From: a virus
DNA length: 30,947 bases
Virus record (IMG/VR): IMGVR_UViG_3300032092_000155
Location: 1 to 30,947 of that record
Direction: 5' to 3' (one strand)
Below the pieces are notes generated by a model. The model had not been told where the DNA came from, made no database searches, and worked only from the letters and a program-made list of their open reading frames with translations. Of the stretch, positions 7,561 to 13,351 are shown in pieces (within the stretch, counting starts at the first letter, position 1; the number at the start of each line of letters is the position of its first letter). Position numbers and translations under genes: made by a program.

Positions 7561-7591
7561 TTATTCTTTAAAAATTAAAAAGTTGGTCTTA

Positions 7592-7600
7592 TGATATACT
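7592..7600 (+). promoter_or_regulatory. extended -10 promoter, leaderless start at 7607
   Basis: TGATATACT ends 6 bases before the ATG at 7607. This gives the glycosyltransferase gene its own promoter separate from the proline-repeat gene. Confidence 0.7.
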
Positions 7601-7606
7601 TTATAT

Positions 7607-8794
7607 ATGTCAGACAAAGAGCGAGAAGTTAGACCATGGGATTTTTTTAGTCCAAACACTCCATATGCAACAAAAGATATTCAATCAAAAAGACTTGAAA
7701 TCTGTAGCAGTTGTCCAGAATTTATAAAATTAACATCTCAATGTAAAAAATGTGGGTGTATTATGAAATTAAAAACAAAACTTGCTCTTGCTTCATGCCC
7801 AATTGAAAAATGGGGAATTGTAGAAAAAGCAACTGCTGAATCAATACCAGAAGACTCATTATCTCGAATATTTATTAATATCCCATGCTACAAAGATCCA
7901 GAACTTTGGATGACTGTAGATAACTTTTTAAAAAATGCAAAGTATCCAGAAAGAATATCATTTGGAATAACTCTACAGTCCATGAACATAGAAAAAGACA
8001 AAGAAAGATCAGCAGTTTATAGTAATGTTAGTGTAGACATAATTGAGCCTGGATCTATTGTTGGATGCCAGCCAGCCAGAAAAAACTCGCATAAGTTTTA
8101 CAAAAATGAAGAGTATTATCTAAACATGGACTCCCATATGAGATCTATAAAAAACTGGGATGTTGAAATAATAAAAGAATATGAGTTCAATAAGGAACAC
8201 TACGGTGTCTCAGTATTTACAGCATATGCTCCACCATATGAATTGCTTGAAGATAATACAGACTATATTGATTCAAATATAGAAAGCAATCCAACATTTT
8301 TTATGTCTGAGTCAAACATTAATAATTTTTATAAAAATTTAGTGCCACAGTTTACATCACAGTATACAAACCCTGGATATAATGTTTTATCTCCATACAT
8401 ATCTGGGCATTTCTTTTTTACAGAAAAAAAGGTTATAGAAACTGTTCCATTTATGTCAGAAATTACATTCACAGAAGAGGAGCCTTTAATGGCTCTAAGG
8501 TTTTTTACTGCTGGATTTAATCTTGTTACACCAAGCAAAGTTTTTGTTTATCATAGGTATGGTCGTGGAGGAAGAAGTCTATTTTGGGAAGATTTTCCAG
8601 ATAAGTTTTTCCCAGAAGATCAAAAATCTAGAAACTATTTTAAAGACCTTGTGACTTCAAACAAAATAGATCCAGATAGCGGATTATTTAGTGAAAGAAC
8701 CTTAGAGGATTACGAAAAATACTCTGGAATTAGTTTTTCACAAAGAGCACTTCACGATGCTCTAAAGTCTGGGCTCCCATCTGGTTCATTTTAA
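7607..8794 (+). CDS. GT60-like GlcNAc transferase with N-terminal zinc-ribbon-like domain
   Basis: This 395-residue protein has a Cys-rich N-terminus (C33, C36, C46, C49, C51, C64; pattern C..C.........C..C.C then CP..KW) that looks like a small metal-binding domain found in phage proteins. From residue 88 it follows the GlcNAc transferase family PF11397/GT60: IFINIPCYKDPELWMTVDNF opens the nucleotide-sugar fold, YYLNMDSHMRSIKNWD (170-185) contains the family's D-S-H metal/sugar motif, and SGHFFF (266-271) with TEEEPLMALRFFTAGFNL (289-306) and VYHRYGR (314-320) match later conserved blocks. Characterised GT60 enzymes transfer GlcNAc to hydroxyproline of Dictyostelium Skp1 or to Thr of trypanosome mucins. 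Here the gene directly follows a Thr-Pro/FFPP protein, a plausible substrate. No signal peptide or membrane helix is seen, so it should act in the cytoplasm. Family assignment is strong; donor and acceptor are inferred. Confidence 0.85.
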   Translation: MSDKEREVRPWDFFSPNTPYATKDIQSKRLEICSSCPEFIKLTSQCKKCGCIMKLKTKLALASCPIEKWGIVEKATAESIPEDSLSRIFINIPCYKDPELWMTVDNFLKNAKYPERISFGITLQSMNIEKDKERSAVYSNVSVDIIEPGSIVGCQPARKNSHKFYKNEEYYLNMDSHMRSIKNWDVEIIKEYEFNKEHYGVSVFTAYAPPYELLEDNTDYIDSNIESNPTFFMSESNINNFYKNLVPQFTSQYTNPGYNVLSPYISGHFFFTEKKVIETVPFMSEITFTEEEPLMALRFFTAGFNLVTPSKVFVYHRYGRGGRSLFWEDFPDKFFPEDQKSRNYFKDLVTSNKIDPDSGLFSERTLEDYEKYSGISFSQRALHDALKSGLPSGSF

Positions 8795-8795
8795 T

Positions 8796-8835
8796 AAAAA
8801 CTGGGCCAAGCAAAAGCCTGACCCAGTAATTTTTA
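8796..8835. terminator. bidirectional terminator between convergent genes
   Basis: ACTGGG (8800-8805) pairs with CCCAGT (8822-8827). The stem is preceded by five A and followed by AATTTTT, so each strand ends the hairpin with U-rich RNA. It separates the plus-strand glycosyltransferase gene from the minus-strand lysin gene. Confidence 0.75.
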
Positions 8836-8841
8836 TATTAA

Positions 8842-9405
8842 TTAGTTAGGAAATTTACTCATCCAAAATTTGGTTCTTGGAGTAATACCCTTCCAAGAAG
8901 ACCAATCTTCTCCGCCTTTTGTCATGTAGTATGCAATCTCTGCATTCTTAACGGGATTAAATAGTTCGGCATTAGAGTCAAGATCAAACTTAGTTCTGCG
9001 ATCAGGACCAAGGGAATCAATCATGTTAATTTGAAACATTCCATAAGATGAGTCACCAGTCTTATGGTTTCCGTTAAAGGCTAATGGACGACCATTAGAC
9101 TCCTTCTTGGCAACAGCCCAAGCAACAACAAGGTCTTTACCCTTGAAGCCAACCAGCGAAAGCAGTTCCTTTAATTCCAAATCAGTCAGAGAAACCTTGT
9201 TCTCAAAACTCTCTAGTTTTTTTGCCTTAGAAACCAAAAAAACCTCTTTCGAGGTGGTTTCCGATGTCTGAGCCTGTTCAAGGCTAAGATTGTTTTTTGT
9301 ACCAAGATCTGAAGAAGCATTAGCAGAGTTTGACAAAACCGTTACTAGTGCTACGATGCTGAGTGTGCTAATGATCTCTTTGTTTCTTTCGATAAATTTA
9401 ATCAT
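8842..9405 (-). CDS. secreted transglycosylase/lysozyme-like endolysin
   Basis: The 187-residue product has an N-terminal signal sequence: positive residues up to Lys9, a hydrophobic stretch at about 11-24, then SNSANASSD with a likely signal peptidase site near Ala28-Ala30. A spacer follows, then a lysozyme-like SLT domain from about residue 82. AWAVAKKESNGRPLAFNG carries the expected catalytic Glu (E102), and SSYGMFQIN (119-127) is the classic G-hydrophobic-(F/M)Q motif of transglycosylases. NPVKNAEIAYYM matches the later helix. It would cleave peptidoglycan glycan strands outside the membrane and thus may be a Sec-exported lysin or an entry enzyme. The ATG at 9405 is chosen over an in-frame ATG at 9462 because AAGGAGG (9411-9417, minus strand) stands 5 bases upstream. 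It is one of only two minus-strand genes in the window. Confidence 0.85.
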   Translation of the reverse strand: MIKFIERNKEIISTLSIVALVTVLSNSANASSDLGTKNNLSLEQAQTSETTSKEVFLVSKAKKLESFENKVSLTDLELKELLSLVGFKGKDLVVAWAVAKKESNGRPLAFNGNHKTGDSSYGMFQINMIDSLGPDRRTKFDLDSNAELFNPVKNAEIAYYMTKGGEDWSSWKGITPRTKFWMSKFPN

Positions 9406-9426
9406 AGTTTCCTCCTTAGAAAACAA

Positions 9427-9446
9427 TAACACCCTGGTAGGTGTTA
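9427..9446 (-). promoter_or_regulatory. 5'-end hairpin in the lysin leader
   Basis: TAACACC and GGTGTTA form a 7-base stem with a 6-base loop. From the -10 at 9453-9458 the transcript should start close to 9446, so the stem would stand at the extreme 5' end of the lysin mRNA, where such stems often slow decay. It leaves the ribosome site at 9411-9417 free. Confidence 0.5.
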
Positions 9447-9452
9447 CTACCA

Positions 9453-9461
9453 AGTATAGCA
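9453..9461 (-). promoter_or_regulatory. extended -10 promoter for the lysin gene
   Basis: On the minus strand TGCTATACT matches the extended -10 pattern. It lies about 48 bases upstream of the lysin start, giving a leader of about 40 bases with a strong ribosome site. Confidence 0.65.
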
Positions 9462-9491
9462 TGAAATTTTTATAAAATCAACCCTAGATGG

Positions 9492-9500
9492 TGGTATAAT
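9492..9500 (+). promoter_or_regulatory. extended -10 promoter, leaderless start at 9508
   Basis: TGGTATAAT ends 7 bases before the ATG at 9508. It forms a divergent pair with the lysin promoter at 9453-9461. Confidence 0.75.
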
Positions 9501-9507
9501 AAATATT

Positions 9508-10056
9508 ATGCCAGTATCATCATCTAATTATCCTACTATGAAGTATCCTGTTGCTTCAGATCCAGTTAATGTACACGGAGATTTTAAGGTATTGGTTGAT
9601 GCTTTAAATAATATTTTACCACCACTAGGAATGACCAGTGTTTCTTCTCCTGTAAGAAATAATACTAGTTCAGCATTATCTGCTGGAACTCCCGTGTATA
9701 TTTCAGGAAATGTTTCTCATGGTGGACAAATGAAAACAACCGTAGAAAGATATAATCCATCAGCAAGTAATCACAACCCAGACTCACCAATACTTGGTTT
9801 GATACAAACAGGAATTTCTGCATTAAGCGACGGCGTTGCTGTTGTTTCTGGAGTCCTACAAATGAATACCACAGGACTTGGATCACCTGGGACAAAAGTT
9901 TATATAAACTCTAGTGGAGAACTTGTTGGTGGAAGACCTTTAACTGGTCCAGCAAGATATGTTGCTGTAGTTGCGGTTCAAGGGACACAGGGTTTAATAG
10001 TGGTTCAGACAAAAGGCAACGGTACATGGGGAGCACTCAAAGACGGATTGTCGTGA
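9508..10056 (+). CDS. virion decoration-like structural protein
   Basis: The protein has 182 residues. After a 45-residue N-terminal region (FKVLVDALNNILPPLG) it shows SSPVRNNTSSALSAGTPVYI (46-65). A pattern of this sort, where a charged strand runs into SAGTPVYI, is typical of small beta-rich decoration or head/neck proteins of cyanophages and other environmental phages. Two later segments (GVAVVSGVLQMNTTGLGSPG and GPARYVAVVAVQGTQGLIVV) continue the beta pattern. No catalytic motif or signal sequence is present. It is the first gene of the second structural block, read from its own leaderless-type promoter. Its TGA stop (10054-10056) is part of the next promoter. Structural role is likely; exact location in the virion is unknown. 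Confidence 0.6.
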   Translation: MPVSSSNYPTMKYPVASDPVNVHGDFKVLVDALNNILPPLGMTSVSSPVRNNTSSALSAGTPVYISGNVSHGGQMKTTVERYNPSASNHNPDSPILGLIQTGISALSDGVAVVSGVLQMNTTGLGSPGTKVYINSSGELVGGRPLTGPARYVAVVAVQGTQGLIVVQTKGNGTWGALKDGLS

Positions 10057-10062
10057 TATAAT
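10054..10062 (+). promoter_or_regulatory. extended -10 promoter starting at a stop codon, leaderless start at 10069
   Basis: TGATATAAT begins with the TGA stop of the upstream gene and ends 6 bases before the ATG at 10069. Confidence 0.75.
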
Positions 10063-10068
10063 AACATT

Positions 10069-10458
10069 ATGGCAACCTTTAGAAATCAACCCACAGACTC
10101 TTATGCATTAGGTGCAGCACCACCAGAAATTAGGTGGACAGTCGTCCGTGGAGATTCAGCAGCATTTCGTGTTTACGTAACAAACGATGCAAGAGTTCCT
10201 CTTCTTCTTGAAGACTGGGAAGTTGCTATGGATATTTATAGACCTTCTACTGATGATGTTATTTTGTCTTTGTCTCCTGAGCCAATTGAGTTTCAGGATG
10301 AAGAAGGAAGTTTTACGGTTACTTTGACATCAACACAATCCCAACTTCTTGAGACAGGAGATATCTTCGATATACAACTCACAGAACTTCTATCAGAAGG
10401 CAGAGTTTGGACGGTGGCCAAAGGGTCAATGGTTATCCTTGAAGATGTAACACAGTAA
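10069..10458 (+). CDS. beta-sandwich tail adaptor, paralogue of the 985 gene
   Basis: The 129-residue product carries EIRWTVVRGDSAAFRVYVTN near residues 20-39, aligned with MQWSVVRGDTATLRVEFLED in the gene at 985. Both proteins also share a middle segment around (D/S)GW.. or EDW..AMDIYR, and a final W......G.I/MV.LEDVT-like strand. They therefore look like duplicated adaptors, each at the head of a structural block. The role is probably attachment of fibres, by comparison with baseplate N-terminal domains. The stop overlaps the next start (TAATG at 10456-10460). No ribosome site is needed if the message is leaderless. Confidence 0.65.
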   Translation: MATFRNQPTDSYALGAAPPEIRWTVVRGDSAAFRVYVTNDARVPLLLEDWEVAMDIYRPSTDDVILSLSPEPIEFQDEEGSFTVTLTSTQSQLLETGDIFDIQLTELLSEGRVWTVAKGSMVILEDVTQ

Positions 10459-10664
10459 TGCCAACACATCAGTTAGCGCATGCACAGATTCAGGATCTTG
10501 ATTTAAGAAGAATCCGCATAGATCACATTCAGCCAAAAGCAAGAGTACAAGAGGTTTTGCCATTTAGGGTTAAGTTTACAAACGTAAGTGTATTTGGTTA
10601 TTCAAAAACAAATCCTCCACCAATTCCTCTACAGGTTATTGGTTATAGTAACTACATTCTTTAA
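10458..10664 (+). CDS. small conserved-looking virion-associated protein
   Basis: This 68-residue protein is Arg/His-rich at first (LRRIRIDHIQPKARVQE) and ends with NPPPIPLQVIGYSNYIL. Similar short endings occur in small phage structural proteins, but I cannot name the family. The gene overlaps the upstream stop by one base, so it is probably translated by coupling; no clear ribosome site is visible. After the stop there is an AT-rich palindromic stretch (AATAATATTATT) and then the next promoter. Reality is supported by the tight overlap and codon use like its neighbours. Function is unknown. Confidence 0.55.
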   Translation: MPTHQLAHAQIQDLDLRRIRIDHIQPKARVQEVLPFRVKFTNVSVFGYSKTNPPPIPLQVIGYSNYIL

Positions 10665-10682
10665 TAATATTATTTAAAAAGA

Positions 10683-10693
10683 GGGGTTATAAT
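10683..10693 (+). promoter_or_regulatory. GGGGTTATAAT promoter, leaderless start at 10700
   Basis: The sequence GGGGTTATAAT is a second promoter flavour, also seen at 13300-13310. TATAAT ends 6 bases before the ATG at 10700. Confidence 0.65.
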
Positions 10694-10699
10694 TACCAC

Positions 10700-11146
10700 A
10701 TGGCTAAAGTATCAATCCCAGCAGTTAAAGGTCTATTCCAAACTGGAGATAGACCAACTCAAGAAAACTATGAAGATTTAATCGATACCGCTTCCGCTCA
10801 AGCAACAGACTTGGGTTCAGCAGGTAACAATGAAAACACAATCACTGGTATTGAGAACGTAACTGTTGTTGATAACTTTGACGCTACAGTTTGGCGAATG
10901 GTTAAGTATATTGTTTCAATATCAAAGACCTCTGCAGGGGACAACAAGTTCTATGCAACCGAACTAACAATTCTCGTTGATGGTACAAATGTAAATGTCA
11001 GCGAATACGGAACAATCGACAATGATGGGAATATTGGCACCATTAATGTCTCTCGCACTGGAAATACCGTGGCCTTAACAGTCACTCCAGACCCTGCGAT
11101 CAAGCCAGTCACAGTTCGTTTTGCACGAATTGGACTTAAGGCATAA
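10700..11146 (+). CDS. small fibre/tip protein sharing a domain with the next gene
   Basis: This protein has 148 residues. The first 45 residues include FQTGDRPTQENYEDLIDT, a common N-terminal pattern in virion fibre proteins. The C-terminal 95 residues form a beta domain (WRMVKYIVSISKTSAGDNKF, then VSEYGTIDNDGNIGTINV) that matches the C-terminus of the 11164 protein (SAEFLVKVANGDHTEVSKVL, then MTEYGIVGTNGSLGSVTAV). The shared domain is probably a trimeric tip or oligomerisation module used by several fibres. An AAGGAG ribosome site for the next gene begins two bases after this stop codon, so the two genes are likely one transcription unit. Confidence 0.6.
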   Translation: MAKVSIPAVKGLFQTGDRPTQENYEDLIDTASAQATDLGSAGNNENTITGIENVTVVDNFDATVWRMVKYIVSISKTSAGDNKFYATELTILVDGTNVNVSEYGTIDNDGNIGTINVSRTGNTVALTVTPDPAIKPVTVRFARIGLKA

Positions 11147-11163
11147 CTAAGGAGATATAAAAA

Positions 11164-12804
11164 ATGGCAACAGTAAATAAAGATTTTAAGATTAAGAGTG
11201 GACTCGTCGTTGAGGGCCTACAAGGTACAATCAACGGTGAAGTAATTCTTACAGAAAACGCAGGAGACCAATACATCCTTAGTCTCATTGGCGGAGAAAC
11301 ACTTGTAAAGTCAGTTTCAGATGAATTTATTGTAAGTGGTGCTGGAGAACTTTCACTTGATCGCTCTACAGTAGACGGTTACTACGATGCAGCAGGTTCT
11401 GCTTCATCAGCACAAACAGCAGCAAACACATACACAGACAATCGTGAGACTGCTATTACATCTGCTTACCAAACATATGCTGATACAGCAGCAGGTAATG
11501 CAGAAGACGCAGCCAACCTATACACAGATGGCCGTGAAACTGCTATTACTTCTGCTTACCAGACATACGCAGACCAAGCAGAAACAGATGCAAAGGCATA
11601 CACAGATCAGCGTGAAACAGCAATCACATCTGCTTACCAGTCATATGCTGATACAGCAGAGCAAGATGCTAAGGACTACGCAGACGATTTGATCAATGAT
11701 GGCTCAAACCTTTCAACACAGGTTTGGTCAGCATACAAAACAAACACAGAAATTGGTCTTGCAGAAGACAGAGCAAAGCAGCATGCAGACGATGCAGTTG
11801 CAGATCTTGTTGATGCAGCACCAGAAATGCTCAACACTCTTAATGAGTTGGCAGCAGCACTTGGAGATAATGCAGACTTTATCGGAACTGTAAATGCAGC
11901 AATTGGAGAAAAGGTAGCCAAGGCTGGCGACACAATGACAGGTGCTTTGACACTTTCAGGTGCTCCAACAAGCAACCTACATGCAGCAACAAAGGCATAT
12001 GTTGATTCAGCAGAATCAGATGCAATTTCAACTGCAGCAGCAGATGCAACAACAAAGGCTGATGCAGCCGAAGATGCTGCAATCGCAGCAGCAGCGCTAG
12101 ATGCTACTGATAAGGCAAACACAGCATACACAAATGCAGTTGCTACAGCAGCAGCAGATGCAACTGATAAAGCAGATGCGGCAGAACTTGCAGCAATCCT
12201 GCATGCAGATAACCTTACTACATCTGATATCGCAGAAGGATCAGCACAGTACTTCACAGATGCTCGTGCTAAGACATCAGCAGCAGAACTTTTGACTGGT
12301 GCAACACTTAACAATATCACAATCACAGGTTCAGGATCAGGACTTACAATCACCGCAGAAAACGGTGTCGCACAGTCTACAACTGATGACCTAGCAGAAG
12401 GTACAAACAACCTTTACTTCACAGATCAGAAGGCAATCGATGCACTTCAAAACACAACACCAACATTCTCAGCAGTTGACATTGACTCAATTGCTAAGCA
12501 GGTTGCAGGAACAACAGTTGTGCCAACAGCAGGAATTGCAACAGCATATTCATGGGCTAAGGCTGACTACCGTTCAGCAGAGTTCCTTGTTAAGGTTGCC
12601 AATGGCGATCACACAGAAGTGTCAAAGGTACTTGTAACACTTCATGCTAACGATAACATTTCAATGACTGAATACGGTATCGTTGGAACAAACGGTTCAC
12701 TTGGATCTGTTACAGCAGTAGTGTCAGGCAACGATGTACAACTTCGTGTAACTACAGTAAACAATACTTCAACACTTACAGTTGTTGGAACATTGCTTGT
12801 ATAA
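11164..12804 (+). CDS. long coiled-coil tail fibre
   Basis: The 546-residue product begins MATVNKDFKIKSGLVVEG, an N-terminus shared with the gene at 12840. Residues 90-171 are three near-identical units of 26-30 residues (YTD.RETAITSAYQ.YAD..) that look like a helical shaft. Residues about 230-340 are Ala/Asp-rich and probably coiled coil, including the fibre motif KAGDTMTGALTLSGAPTSNLHAATKAYVDSAE in pieces. The last 85 residues are the beta tip shared with the 10700 protein. This is a typical trimeric phage fibre. AAGGAG at 11149-11154 precedes the start by 9 bases, so this gene uses a normal ribosome site. The stop codon overlaps a TATAAT at 12800-12805. Confidence 0.75.
   Translation: MATVNKDFKIKSGLVVEGLQGTINGEVILTENAGDQYILSLIGGETLVKSVSDEFIVSGAGELSLDRSTVDGYYDAAGSASSAQTAANTYTDNRETAITSAYQTYADTAAGNAEDAANLYTDGRETAITSAYQTYADQAETDAKAYTDQRETAITSAYQSYADTAEQDAKDYADDLINDGSNLSTQVWSAYKTNTEIGLAEDRAKQHADDAVADLVDAAPEMLNTLNELAAALGDNADFIGTVNAAIGEKVAKAGDTMTGALTLSGAPTSNLHAATKAYVDSAESDAISTAAADATTKADAAEDAAIAAAALDATDKANTAYTNAVATAAADATDKADAAELAAILHADNLTTSDIAEGSAQYFTDARAKTSAAELLTGATLNNITITGSGSGLTITAENGVAQSTTDDLAEGTNNLYFTDQKAIDALQNTTPTFSAVDIDSIAKQVAGTTVVPTAGIATAYSWAKADYRSAEFLVKVANGDHTEVSKVLVTLHANDNISMTEYGIVGTNGSLGSVTAVVSGNDVQLRVTTVNNTSTLTVVGTLLV
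11431..11676 (+). repeat. three tandem 26-30 codon repeats in the fibre shaft
   Basis: Each unit starts Tyr-Thr-Asp-x-Arg-Glu-Thr-Ala-Ile-Thr-Ser-Ala-Tyr-Gln and ends in an Ala/Asp-rich helix. The DNA copies differ mostly at third codon positions, so the duplication is not recent. Confidence 0.8.
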
Positions 12805-12805
12805 T
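12800..12805 (+). promoter_or_regulatory. -10 element overlapping a stop codon, with leader
   Basis: TATAAT includes the TAA stop at 12802-12804. The next ATG is 35 bases downstream and has its own ribosome site, so this would be a leadered transcript. Confidence 0.5.
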
Positions 12806-12839
12806 AAAAAATAAAAATAGTTGGAAGAAGGAGTAGTAA

Positions 12840-13295
12840 ATGACAACAGTCGATAAAGACTTCAAGGTCAAGAATGGATTAGTCGTTACAAACGGCGGTA
12901 CATTCGGAGATGCAGTAACAGTAGGAGCACCAACTCTTGCTGGACACGCAGCAACTAAGGAGTATGTAGATTCTTTAACAGGATCAATGGCCGTTGGCAC
13001 TACTGCTCCTTCTTCACCAACAAATGGAACACAGTGGTTGGACACTCTAACAAACAGAGTTAATTTCTATTATGAAGGTTCTTGGTATACCCAAGCAACA
13101 ATTGATGATACAAATAACTTACCACAGCACATTCACGATACCGCAATTGATGGAACTGGTTTTATAGTATCTCAGTTCTATGAAGGTGGATCATTCAACA
13201 GCCCATTGGGTGTAGGTTTGGATGCAGGTGGACCCTCTACAACAGAGTGGACAGTTGTATTCGATGGCGGTAGTGTAGTAGATAACTTCAATTAA
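12840..13295 (+). CDS. short fibre/virion protein with N-terminus like the 11164 fibre
   Basis: The 151-residue protein opens MTTVDKDFKVKNGLVVTNG, nearly the same as the opening of the preceding fibre. This implies that both dock to the same virion site. A fibre motif (APTLAGHAATKEYVDSL, about 30-46) follows, then TQWLDTLTNRVNFYYEGSW, a pattern typical of tail proteins that end a shaft. The last 60 residues are Gly-rich and unplaced. GAAGGAG at 12827-12833 is a good ribosome site. It may be a short companion fibre or a chaperone-like partner of the larger fibre. Virion role likely, detail unknown. Confidence 0.6.
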   Translation: MTTVDKDFKVKNGLVVTNGGTFGDAVTVGAPTLAGHAATKEYVDSLTGSMAVGTTAPSSPTNGTQWLDTLTNRVNFYYEGSWYTQATIDDTNNLPQHIHDTAIDGTGFIVSQFYEGGSFNSPLGVGLDAGGPSTTEWTVVFDGGSVVDNFN

Positions 13296-13299
13296 AACA

Positions 13300-13336
13300 G
13301 GGGTTATAATAAGATAAGTTAATGGGCAGCCCCCAT
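13300..13336 (+). promoter_or_regulatory. GGGGTTATAAT promoter with a leader hairpin
   Basis: TATAAT lies at 13305-13310 in the same GGGGTTATAAT context as 10683-10693. The expected transcript starts near 13317 and has a small hairpin, ATGGG (13322-13326) with CCCAT (13332-13336), just before the ribosome site AAGGAG (13337-13342). Confidence 0.6.
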
Positions 13337-13351
13337 AAGGAGAAATAAATT

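Noticed and set aside
8842-9462. Longer lysin starting at 9462
   Set aside because: The extra 19 residues lie upstream of a perfect ribosome site, overlap the -10 box, and would bury the signal peptide.
11676-12410. 244-codon minus-strand open frame
   Set aside because: Antisense to the Ala-rich coiled-coil fibre; low-complexity Ser/Ala/Val product caused by codon bias.
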